Shown in pieces: positions 1-5,582 of a stretch of DNA of 5,863 nucleotides. The DNA is from an uncultured Oscillospiraceae bacterium. Its GTDB lineage: Bacteria; Bacillota; Clostridia; Oscillospirales; Oscillospiraceae. Made by a program: the position numbers and the translations under genes. The stretch covers positions 1 to 5,863 of the forward strand of contig CAKTKT010000075.1 in NCBI GenBank assembly GCA_934572325.1. Reading direction: 5' to 3'. Each line of letters begins with the position of its first letter. Positions within the stretch are counted from its first letter, which is position 1. The notes beneath the pieces were generated by a model. The model had not been told where the DNA came from. It saw only the letters and a list, made by a program, of their open reading frames with translations, and searched no databases.

Positions 1-102
1 CAACTATAACCCATGAGACCATATCCTTCATATCTTTTTATTCACTTGTCCAATATGTATTGTAGTCCTACACGCCTCCCTGCACGGTTTACATATTTAC
101 GG

Positions 103-131
103 TTGACCGCACCGGAATAAAATGATATAGT
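103..131 (+). promoter_or_regulatory. Sigma-A-type promoter of the carboxypeptidase gene
   Basis: A -35 box TTGACC (103-108) and a -10 box TATAGT (126-131) are separated by exactly 17 bases, and the -10 is preceded by TGA (123-125), an extended -10 element. Transcription would begin near 138, giving an untranslated leader of about 60 bases before the ATG at 198. This also argues against the in-frame ATG at 135, which lies upstream of the predicted start of the RNA. Box sequences and spacing are seen directly; activity is inferred. Confidence 0.75.
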
Positions 132-186
132 ATTATGTACGCATTATCCGCGTGTGTGAATTTGTTTTTATTCTTTTTATATAGAC

Positions 187-192
187 GGAGGA
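187..192 (+). promoter_or_regulatory. Ribosome binding site deciding the carboxypeptidase start
   Basis: GGAGGA lies five bases upstream of the ATG at 198. The alternative in-frame ATG at 135 has no purine-rich site before it and lies ahead of the predicted transcription start. The site therefore fixes the protein at 333 residues rather than 354. Confidence 0.8.
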
Positions 193-197
193 ACAGT

Positions 198-1199
198 ATG
201 AAGGGCAGCCGTGGTTTCAGAATAGTATTCGGCATATTTGTGCTGGCGGTGTTCGTGGTGTATTCTTATCTGCGCGCCTCGACCTCGCCGCACTCCAGCG
301 ATTTTGACGACGATCACGCCGTGGTGTACAGCGATCTTCAGGCGGTGCTGAAGGCCGGCGGCACGGTGGAGGACTACTACCGCAACGACCCGCGCTTTGC
401 CGACTATATCGCCCAGCAGGACGCTGCCAACGCCGCTGCCGCCGACGCGCAGACGCAGGAGCAGTCCGCCGAGCCCGAGCCCGAGCCGAGCGTTGACCCC
501 GACTCCCCCGCCGGACGCGCCGCGGCAAAGGGTCTGTCTGCGCCGCCGGATATCGACGTATCAAGCTGGGAGTATGTGCTCGTCAACGGCGACAACTCCA
601 TCGGGCAGTATGAGCCGCCGGAGCTTGCCTATCTCAACCAGACCGCCGACGAAACGGATATACAGCTCAGCTACAACCCCAACCGCTGCGCCGTGGACTC
701 GCGCATCGCTCAGGCGCTGCTGGACATGGCGCTCGGCTGCAAGGAGGCGGGCTATCCCGTGTACCTCTCCTCCGGCTACCGCAGCTATACCGACCAGGAC
801 GCGAACTTCCAGCGCATCTGCGCCAATAACGGCATCACCGACGGCAAGGACGCAAGCGGGCACTACATCACCATGCCCGCCGGATGCAGCGAGCACCAGA
901 CGGGACTCGGCGTTGACATCACCGACCACTACCGCGAGATAAAGAACGATGAGATAGACAAGACCGACACCTCCAAATGGCTCATTGAGCACTGCGCAGA
1001 GTACGGCTTTATCCACCGCTTCCCCGGCTCCAAGTCCGATGTGACGGGCGTGATGAACGAGGGCTGGCACTTCCGCTATGTCGGCAAGGAAGCCGCGCAG
1101 TACATCACGGACAACGACCTTGTGCTCGAGGAGTTTGTGGCGCTCTACGATGTGACGAAGGGCGCGGTTGCGAGCACGGAAACAGAGGGCGTGGCATAA
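198..1199 (+). CDS. Membrane-anchored D-alanyl-D-alanine carboxypeptidase, VanY type (peptidase M15B)
   Basis: This zinc peptidase is expected to trim the terminal D-Ala from peptidoglycan stem peptides on the outer face of the membrane. The 333-residue protein opens with a short basic stretch and one hydrophobic helix (about 8-26), a signal anchor that places the rest outside. Residues about 75-112 form an Ala/Gln/Glu/Pro-rich low-complexity linker containing EPEPEP. The catalytic domain spans about 140-305. It shows the VanY signatures SSGYRS (191-196), SEHQTGLGVD (231-240, zinc ligands His233 and Asp240) and EGWHFRYVG (288-296, catalytic Glu288 and zinc ligand His291). All key residues are present, so it should be active. 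The gene has its own promoter and converges on the antiporter operon. Family members cut either D,D- or L,D-bonds and the sequence does not decide which. No vanHAX-type genes are in view, so a role in glycopeptide resistance is not supported and the symbol vanY is withheld. Confidence 0.93.
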   Translation: MKGSRGFRIVFGIFVLAVFVVYSYLRASTSPHSSDFDDDHAVVYSDLQAVLKAGGTVEDYYRNDPRFADYIAQQDAANAAAADAQTQEQSAEPEPEPSVDPDSPAGRAAAKGLSAPPDIDVSSWEYVLVNGDNSIGQYEPPELAYLNQTADETDIQLSYNPNRCAVDSRIAQALLDMALGCKEAGYPVYLSSGYRSYTDQDANFQRICANNGITDGKDASGHYITMPAGCSEHQTGLGVDITDHYREIKNDEIDKTDTSKWLIEHCAEYGFIHRFPGSKSDVTGVMNEGWHFRYVGKEAAQYITDNDLVLEEFVALYDVTKGAVASTETEGVA

Positions 1200-1218
1200 A
1201 TTCAATATAGGTATAATA

Positions 1219-1248
1219 AAAGAGAGGCTCTGCTTTGAACCTCTCTTT
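1219..1248. terminator. Probable bidirectional terminator between convergent genes
   Basis: AAAGAGAGG (1219-1227) pairs perfectly with CCTCTCTTT (1240-1248), and two further pairs inside (T1229-A1238, C1230-G1237) follow a C/A mismatch. The hairpin sits 20 bases after the carboxypeptidase stop and 11 bases after the antiporter stop on the other strand. Both flanks are AT-rich: TTTATGATTTT reading right, and TTTATTATAC reading left. It can therefore serve both genes, although neither T-tract is long. Confidence 0.75.
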
Positions 1249-1258
1249 ATGATTTTCA

Positions 1259-3523
1259 TCACAGCTCCTCTTTCAAAAGCTTGCCCGCCATGGTCCTTGT
1301 GCCGAGTATCCAGATGAGGTCGCCCGGCTGGATGGTCATGTTTATATCGGGCTGGGCGATGGGGAGCTTGTTGCGCTGGAGACCGAGGATGATGCAGTCG
1401 TAATCCTCCCTGATGCGGCTGTCCTTTATCGGGCTGCCGGCAAACGGGGAATCCCGCTCGACGTCGAGCGCGTAGGAGTAGAGATCGCCCTCGTCGCCCT
1501 GCTCGCTGTCGATAAACTCGCGCAGGGTGGGCAGTCTGCCGTCCTCGCTTATGCCCAGCCCAAGGCACATGCTGTGTATGGGTCCCGCCTCGCCGATGAC
1601 ATAGATGCGGTCATGCTTTGATATGACCGTGCCGCTGTCGGGCATATTTATGTGCTTTTTGCCGTGCACGAGCTTGACGACGTTCACCCCGTACAGCCCG
1701 CCCCAGCCGAGTGCGCGCAGGGTCTTCCCCTCCACGCCGCTCTCCGGACAGTCAAATTCCAGCACGTACAGCTTCTCGTCGAGCCATTCCGTCGCAGCGC
1801 CGCTGTCGGTGAACTTGCCGAGATTGCGTTCGTTGAAGTTGGCGAGAAAGCGCGCCTCGACCGAGAGATACGCCGATGCGAACGCGCCGGAGCGGTACAG
1901 CAGTATCACCGCTGCCGCGATTATCGGCAGCAGCCACGCGCCGTTGACGCGCGTGATGATCTGTATCGGCGCAAAGGCAATGAGCACGATGATGATAAGG
2001 CGGCAGGCGTTGAGCGCCATGAGCGGCAGCCGGTTGTGCTTGGACTTCATCCACAGCGCCGTGTACTGCGGGCTTTTCGCGTCCATCATCGGGCGGATGA
2101 AGAGCGCGATGCCAAAGTATATCACCGCGAGCGCAAGCCCCTTGCTCATCCACGCCTTCGGCAGATACTCGCTCGCCGCGGGGTAGATGAGGCGCGTGCC
2201 TATTATCAGTATGCCCATCATTATCACGCCGTAGAGGAGCGTGGTCTTCATATACCGGCGCATGAACGCCGCCCAGTCGCCGTCCTGACTGCCGGCGGCG
2301 ACCACCGTGTCCTCGGTGTAGCCGTCGAGCTTCGCCACGAGCTTTTTGGGCAGCACGCCCTCCATCAGACTGCATATTTTATCCGAGCTGCGTATGCAGG
2401 CGGGCGTGGTTAGCGTGGTGATGACGGAGACGGAGACGATGATGGGGTAGATGTAGTCCGCGATAACGCCCAGCGACATACCCAGCGACGCGATGATGAA
2501 CGCAAACTCGCCTATCTGCGCCAGCGAGCAGCCGCAGTGTATCGCGTTTTTGAGGCTCTGTCCGGAGAGGAGCACGCCCAGCGACGAGAAGAAGAGCTTG
2601 CCCACGAGAGTGACGAGCGTGATGATGAGGATGGGAACGACGTACTCCACGACCATCGCCGGATCTAGCAGCATGCCCACCGACAGGAAGAACACCGCGC
2701 CGAAGAGATCCTTCACCCCCGCCGTCAAATGCTCCACCCGCTCGGCGTGTATCGTTCCGGCGAGCAGCGACCCCGCGAGGAACGCGCCCAGCGCCGACGA
2801 GAAGCCCAGCACGTTCGCCAGCAGCACCATGCCGAAGCAGATGCCCAGCGACACGATGAGAAGCGTCTCCTCGTTCATGAACATGACGGATTTATTCAGC
2901 AGCGTCGGCAGCAGGTATATGCCGAGGATGAGCCAGAGCACGAGGTAGAGCAGCAGCAGCCCCAGCTTGAGCGCGAGATCGCCGCCGGAGATGTTCTGGC
3001 TGACGGAGATCGTGGAGAGAATAATCATCATGAATATCCCCGCGATGTCCTCTATCACAAGCGTGCCGAACACGAGCTGCGCGAAGTTCTTCTTCGTCAC
3101 GCCCAGCTCGTCGAACGCCTTGATGATGATTGTGGTGGAGCTCATGGAGAGCATACCGCCGAGAAACACGCTGTCCATCACGCCCCAGCCGAGAAGCTGC
3201 CCCGTCACGTAGCCGAGCAGCAGCATACCGCCCACCTCGGTGAACGCGGTGATCACGCCCGTGCCGCCGACCTTGGCGAGCTTGTGCAGATTAAACTCCA
3301 GCCCCAGCGAGAACATCAGGATGATGATGCCTATCTCGCTCCACGTGCTGATGGACACCTCGTCCGTCACGGTGAAAAACCACGGCATATACGGACCGAT
3401 GAGAAAGCCCGCGAGTATGTACCCCAGCACGAGCGGCTGCTTGAGCTTTTTGAAAACAACGGTAACGACGCCTGCTGTCAGTAGCATGAGCGCCAGATCG
3501 GAAATGAGTTCTGGTAAATGCAC
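1259..3523 (-). CDS. CPA2-family monovalent cation/proton antiporter with two C-terminal RCK_C (TrkA_C) domains
   Basis: This predicted inner-membrane antiporter exchanges protons for K+ or Na+. Residues about 5-385 form the Na+/H+ exchanger domain, with CPA2 landmarks FSLGLEFNL (71-79), LVIEDIAGI (155-163, ion-site pair Glu158-Asp159), LGAFLAGSLL (245-254), FFLSVGMLLDP (278-288) and QIGEFAFIIASLG (336-348). An additional hydrophobic block follows, with about four helices near 427-448, 462-480, 500-522 and 528-544. Two RCK_C-like domains close the protein: about 583-650, and 680-754 with QPGDLIWILG at 732-741. No nucleotide-binding RCK_N (GxGxxG Rossmann) segment is visible, unlike classical KefB/KefC. 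RCK_C domains in other transporters bind ligands such as c-di-AMP; that is family knowledge, not shown here. The start is GTG at 3523, backed by GGGAGGT at 3534-3540. It lies 32 bases after the response regulator stop and is the last gene of the operon. Substrate (K+ versus Na+) cannot be told from sequence. Confidence 0.92.
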   Translation of the reverse strand: MHLPELISDLALMLLTAGVVTVVFKKLKQPLVLGYILAGFLIGPYMPWFFTVTDEVSISTWSEIGIIILMFSLGLEFNLHKLAKVGGTGVITAFTEVGGMLLLGYVTGQLLGWGVMDSVFLGGMLSMSSTTIIIKAFDELGVTKKNFAQLVFGTLVIEDIAGIFMMIILSTISVSQNISGGDLALKLGLLLLYLVLWLILGIYLLPTLLNKSVMFMNEETLLIVSLGICFGMVLLANVLGFSSALGAFLAGSLLAGTIHAERVEHLTAGVKDLFGAVFFLSVGMLLDPAMVVEYVVPILIITLVTLVGKLFFSSLGVLLSGQSLKNAIHCGCSLAQIGEFAFIIASLGMSLGVIADYIYPIIVSVSVITTLTTPACIRSSDKICSLMEGVLPKKLVAKLDGYTEDTVVAAGSQDGDWAAFMRRYMKTTLLYGVIMMGILIIGTRLIYPAASEYLPKAWMSKGLALAVIYFGIALFIRPMMDAKSPQYTALWMKSKHNRLPLMALNACRLIIIVLIAFAPIQIITRVNGAWLLPIIAAAVILLYRSGAFASAYLSVEARFLANFNERNLGKFTDSGAATEWLDEKLYVLEFDCPESGVEGKTLRALGWGGLYGVNVVKLVHGKKHINMPDSGTVISKHDRIYVIGEAGPIHSMCLGLGISEDGRLPTLREFIDSEQGDEGDLYSYALDVERDSPFAGSPIKDSRIREDYDCIILGLQRNKLPIAQPDINMTIQPGDLIWILGTRTMAGKLLKEEL

Positions 3524-3533
3524 TACAAAAAAT

Positions 3534-3540
3534 ACCTCCC
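3534..3540 (-). promoter_or_regulatory. Ribosome binding site for the GTG-started antiporter gene
   Basis: On the minus strand GGGAGGT precedes the GTG codon at 3523-3521 by ten bases. The first ATG-coded methionine downstream in frame is residue 13, inside the first membrane helix, and using it would remove the start of that helix. The GTG is therefore preferred. No promoter-like sequence is seen in the 32-base gap (3524-3555), consistent with co-transcription with the regulator. Confidence 0.75.
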
Positions 3541-3555
3541 GTAGTCAGATTGCGG

Positions 3556-4263
3556 TCAGTCGCCCTCGATCATGCGGTAGCCCACGCCGACCTCTGTGAA
3601 AATATACTGCGGCTCGGCGGGGTTCTTTTCGATCTTGCGGCGGATGTTTGCCATGTTGACGCGGAGGATCTGGTTGCTGCCCTTGCTCTGCGGTCCCCAC
3701 AGCTCTTTCATTATAAAGTCATATGTCAAGACCTTGCCCGCGCATTTGCCGAGCAATGCCACGATCTTGTACTCATTTTGCGTAAGATGCACGTTTTCAC
3801 CCGAGATGAGCACCTGGTGCTTGTCGTAGTCGATGGTCAGCTCCCCTGCGGTGAACTTCCCCGTGGCGGCGAGCGTCTCATTGACGAGCCCCGAGCGCGT
3901 GTGGCGTATCGCAACGCGCACCCGCGCCAGCAGCTCCGCCGCGCCGAAGGGCTTTGTGATATAATCGTCCGCCCCCTTGTCGAGCGCGGCGACCTTGTCG
4001 CGCTCATAGCTGCGCGCGGACACCACGATGATGGGAAGCTGCGTCCACTGGCGCACGGTCTCTATGATCTGCATCCCGTCCATGTCCGGCAGACCGAGAT
4101 CGAGCACCACGAGATCCGGACAGTGCGAGCTTATCATCGAAAACGCCTCGCTGCCGGAGCGCGCGAGAATCACGTCGTAGCCGTTGGAGCTGAGGATCGC
4201 GCGGATGAAGCCGGAAATGCTCTTTTCGTCCTCTACGACCAGCACCTTATCCTTGATATTCAT
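3556..4263 (-). CDS. kdpE: KdpE-like response regulator, OmpR/PhoB family
   Basis: This 235-residue DNA-binding response regulator is the cytoplasmic partner of the adjoining histidine kinase. The receiver domain (about 5-118) has the acidic pocket Glu11-Asp12, phospho-acceptor Asp55 in VLDLGLPDMDG, the switch Ser82 in VVSARS, and Lys104 in ITKPFG. The winged-helix domain (about 135-232) shows LTQNEYKIVALL, GKVLTYDFIMKELWG, LRVNMANIRRKIE and TEVGVGYRM, all close to E. coli KdpE. Length also fits (KdpE is about 225 residues). The start is the ATG at 4263, which has AGGA and GGGAGGA upstream. A longer reading from 4323 would lie wholly inside the kinase gene and has no comparable site. The gene overlaps the kinase by 17 bp, indicating translational coupling. 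Family assignment is strong. The symbol rests on resemblance only, because no kdpFABC target operon is in view and the likely targets here are this operon and its antiporter. Confidence 0.93.
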   Translation of the reverse strand: MNIKDKVLVVEDEKSISGFIRAILSSNGYDVILARSGSEAFSMISSHCPDLVVLDLGLPDMDGMQIIETVRQWTQLPIIVVSARSYERDKVAALDKGADDYITKPFGAAELLARVRVAIRHTRSGLVNETLAATGKFTAGELTIDYDKHQVLISGENVHLTQNEYKIVALLGKCAGKVLTYDFIMKELWGPQSKGSNQILRVNMANIRRKIEKNPAEPQYIFTEVGVGYRMIEGD

Positions 4264-5356
4264 AATTTTCCTGTCCTCCCAATGGCAGTGTAAATATAAA
4301 CTGTGCGCCGCCGCGCGGCACATTGTGCGCCGAGATCTCGCCCCCGTGCGCCTTCACTATCGTCTTGCACACGGAAAGCCCTATGCCCATGCTGCGCCTG
4401 CTGTCGCCGTGATGCTCCGCCGTCGTGACGAGCGTTCCGTCAAAAAGATGCTCAAGCTGCCGCCTGTCGATGCCGCGCCCGTTGTCCGTGACCGTCACGC
4501 GGGCATAGCCGTCCGCCATCGTCACGCCGATGTCCAGCGCGGTGGTCGTCTCCCCGTGCAGCACGGCGTTGTCCATGAGGTTCAAAAGCACCTGCTCGAT
4601 GAGCATCGCGTCCATCTTTACGAAAAACAGCGTATCCGGCACGGACACGGACACGGCGACGTCGGGGTTGCGCTTTTTGAAGTTGACTACGGTCTCGCTT
4701 ATGACCTCCTCGAGCATCTCATCCTGTATTTGCAGGGTGCCGGTCTGGTCGTCCGTTATGCGCGTGATGCTCAGAAGGTTTTCCACCATGCGGCACAGCC
4801 ACTCCGCGTCGTTTTTCGCGTCGGTCAGAAGCTCCCGCCTCTCCGTGTCCGTCAGCCCGCCCGTGTCGTCCAGCACAACGCCGATGTTCCCGCTTATTGA
4901 GGTGAGCGGCGTGCGCAGGTCGTGCGATATGGCGCGCAGGAGATTGGCACGCATCTTCTCGCGCTCCGACTCCCTTTTTATCTTCTCCTGCTCCTTCAGC
5001 CGCCCCGTCAGCGTGGACGCCGCCATCCCCACCGCCAGCATCGTCAGAAACGTCAGCGGATAGCCGTAGATGGAGAAGTTGATCTTCATATACGGGTAGG
5101 TGAACGCCCAGTTGACCGCCACCACGCTCGTCACTGAGGCGAGCAGCCCGTAAAAGTACCCGTCCGTGAGTATCGCCGTGACGAGCACCGCAAGCACGAA
5201 GATGAGCGGCACATATACGTCCGTCGAGGGCGCCTTCCTCAGCAGCGCCGACGCCGCGCACGAGAGCAGCATCGCCATGATGAACACCAGCCAGCCCTTG
5301 AACGACAGCGGGAAGTATTCCCCCAGCTTTTTCATCATCTTATTCAGCGTCTTCAT
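4247..5356 (-). CDS. Shortened KdpD-like sensor histidine kinase (DUF4118 - HisKA - HATPase_c)
   Basis: This 369-residue membrane histidine kinase should autophosphorylate and pass phosphate to the adjacent KdpE-like regulator. Four helices (about 19-38, 49-64, 67-85 and 99-117) form a DUF4118 domain, with the KdpD-like stretch NWAFTYPYMKINFSIYGYP (82-100). A short linker (118-138) leads to the HisKA motif AISHDLRTPLTSISG (142-156) with phospho-acceptor His145. ATPase motifs follow: N box LLNLMDNAV (257-265), G1 DNGRGID (291-297) and G2 MGIGLSVC (323-330). E. coli KdpD is about 890 residues and carries KdpD, USP and GAF domains; none is present here. The ATG at 5356 has only a weak purine run (AAGGG, 11 bases upstream), and an in-frame TGA five codons further up excludes an N-terminal extension. 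The shortness is therefore real and not a mis-called start. It is the first gene of the operon. The sensed signal is unknown; potassium, turgor or envelope state is an inference from family. Confidence 0.92.
   Translation of the reverse strand: MKTLNKMMKKLGEYFPLSFKGWLVFIMAMLLSCAASALLRKAPSTDVYVPLIFVLAVLVTAILTDGYFYGLLASVTSVVAVNWAFTYPYMKINFSIYGYPLTFLTMLAVGMAASTLTGRLKEQEKIKRESEREKMRANLLRAISHDLRTPLTSISGNIGVVLDDTGGLTDTERRELLTDAKNDAEWLCRMVENLLSITRITDDQTGTLQIQDEMLEEVISETVVNFKKRNPDVAVSVSVPDTLFFVKMDAMLIEQVLLNLMDNAVLHGETTTALDIGVTMADGYARVTVTDNGRGIDRRQLEHLFDGTLVTTAEHHGDSRRSMGIGLSVCKTIVKAHGGEISAHNVPRGGAQFIFTLPLGGQENYEYQG
4269..4280 (-). promoter_or_regulatory. Ribosome binding region of the response regulator, inside the kinase gene
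   Basis: Reading the minus strand, GGGAGGA (4280-4274) lies ten bases, and AGGA (4272-4269) five bases, before the ATG at 4263-4261. Both lie within the last codons of the kinase gene, which stops at 4249-4247 past this ATG. This supports the 235-residue start and tight coupling of kinase and regulator synthesis. Confidence 0.75.
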
Positions 5357-5391
5357 CGCCGTCGCCGCCCTTCACCCAGACAACATTAAAA

Positions 5392-5409
5392 TCTTTACGT
5401 TTACAGTAT
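5392..5409. repeat. Repeated block, copy 1 (TCTTTACGTTT + ACAGTAT)
   Basis: TCTTTACGTTT (5392-5402) is followed directly by ACAGTAT (5403-5409). The same two blocks recur at 5560-5582, separated there by five extra bases. This copy covers most of the -10 box and the predicted transcription start of the kinase operon, so it could be a regulator site. Function is unknown. Confidence 0.45.
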
Positions 5410-5413
5410 AGCA
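5405..5413 (-). promoter_or_regulatory. Extended -10 promoter of the kinase-regulator-antiporter operon
   Basis: On the minus strand TGC-TATACT forms an extended -10 element (TG at 5413-5412, TATACT at 5410-5405). No good -35 box lies 16-18 bases upstream; that zone is occupied by the direct repeat at 5421-5438. Transcription would start near 5398, giving a leader of about 42 bases before the kinase ATG. A weak -35 with an activator-type repeat is typical of promoters that need a response regulator. Sequence and spacing are seen; dependence on an activator is inferred. Confidence 0.65.
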
Positions 5414-5420
5414 TAATCGT

Positions 5421-5438
5421 GTGTTAAAAAGGTGTAAA
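5421..5438 (-). promoter_or_regulatory. Putative OmpR/PhoB-class regulator site (7-4-7 direct repeat)
   Basis: On the minus strand TTTACAC (5438-5432) and TTAACAC (5427-5421) match at six of seven positions. They are separated by four pyrimidines (CTTT), giving an 11-bp period of one helical turn. The second repeat ends ten bases before the -10 box. This is the geometry known for pho boxes and related OmpR-family sites that replace the -35 element. The obvious candidate ligand is the KdpE-like regulator encoded in this operon, which would mean autoregulation. That ligand assignment is inference. Confidence 0.5.
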
Positions 5439-5444
5439 GAAATT

Positions 5445-5481
5445 GCGCCCCGACCGGTTTTTTTCTGCCCGGTCAGAGCGC
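5445..5481 (-). terminator. Probable terminator of the right-edge gene
   Basis: GACCGG (5452-5457) pairs with CCGGTC (5469-5474). GCGC (5445-5448) and GCGC (5478-5481) extend the stem across a 3x3 internal loop. Read on the minus strand the hairpin is followed by AATTTCTTT, a modest T-tract. It lies about 100 bases after the stop of the right-edge gene and just upstream of the next operon's promoter, where a terminator would be expected. The internal loop and interrupted T-tract make it less than ideal. Confidence 0.5.
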
Positions 5482-5518
5482 AAAAGCGTGTGTTTTTAAT
5501 ATATTTCGGCATTTACTG

Positions 5519-5540
5519 CGGTGATAAAGAGTTAACACCG
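5519..5540. repeat. Interrupted palindrome in the intergenic region
   Basis: CGGTG (5519-5523) pairs with CACCG (5536-5540), and TAA (5525-5527) pairs with TTA (5532-5534). An A/A mismatch lies between the two paired segments, and the centre is four bases (AGAG). It has no T-tract in either direction, so it is a poor terminator. It could be an operator for a dimeric repressor or a hairpin in the 3' end of the right-edge transcript. Confidence 0.4.
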
Positions 5541-5559
5541 ACGCCCCGCCGTGTTTAAT

Positions 5560-5582
5560 TCTTTACGTTTTGTTCACAGTAT
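5560..5582. repeat. Repeated block, copy 2 (TCTTTACGTTT ... ACAGTAT)
   Basis: TCTTTACGTTT (5560-5570) and ACAGTAT (5576-5582) repeat the blocks at 5392-5409 in the same order and orientation, with TGTTC inserted between them. The copy abuts the stop codon of the right-edge gene. The 18 matching bases in two blocks suggest a duplicated control element, but no function is known. Confidence 0.4.

Noticed and set aside
51..62. Short inverted repeat CAATA-TG-TATTG
   Set aside because: Five-base AT-rich arms are expected by chance, and it is not placed against any clear promoter.
397..942. Plus-strand frame inside the carboxypeptidase gene
   Set aside because: It is a shifted reading of the real gene, very rich in Pro, Arg, Ser and Thr, with no domain and no ribosome binding site.
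198..1199. Glycopeptide (vancomycin) resistance determinant
   Set aside because: VanY-type folds are widespread housekeeping carboxypeptidases, and the window has no vanH, vanA/B, vanX or vanRS-type gene. The two-component genes present are KdpDE-like.
561..1568. Minus-strand open frame of 335 codons across the carboxypeptidase gene and its terminator
   Set aside because: It lies antisense to a clear VanY-type gene, runs through the convergent hairpin and into the antiporter gene, has Arg/His/Ala-rich sequence without a recognisable domain, and results from GC-rich codons.
2729..3484. Plus-strand open frame of 251 codons opposite the antiporter
   Set aside because: It is rich in His, Arg, Glu and Gln, an antisense artefact of hydrophobic GC-rich codons. 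The opposite strand encodes unmistakable CPA2 motifs.
3550..4293. Plus-strand open frame of 247 codons opposite the response regulator
   Set aside because: It is antisense to a gene with all receiver and winged-helix motifs and shows no recognisable family.
4264..4323. Longer N-terminus for the response regulator beginning at 4323
   Set aside because: The extra 20 residues lie inside the kinase's ATPase region, do not resemble a receiver domain start, and the strong ribosome binding sites belong to the ATG at 4263.
4184..4900. Plus-strand open frame of 238 codons opposite the kinase
   Set aside because: It is a shadow of the histidine kinase, with His/Arg/Val-rich antisense composition and no domain.
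5466..5581. Small RNA or riboswitch in the intergenic region
   Set aside because: The hairpins present are short, no known riboswitch core was recognised, and the elements are better explained as a terminator and DNA sites.
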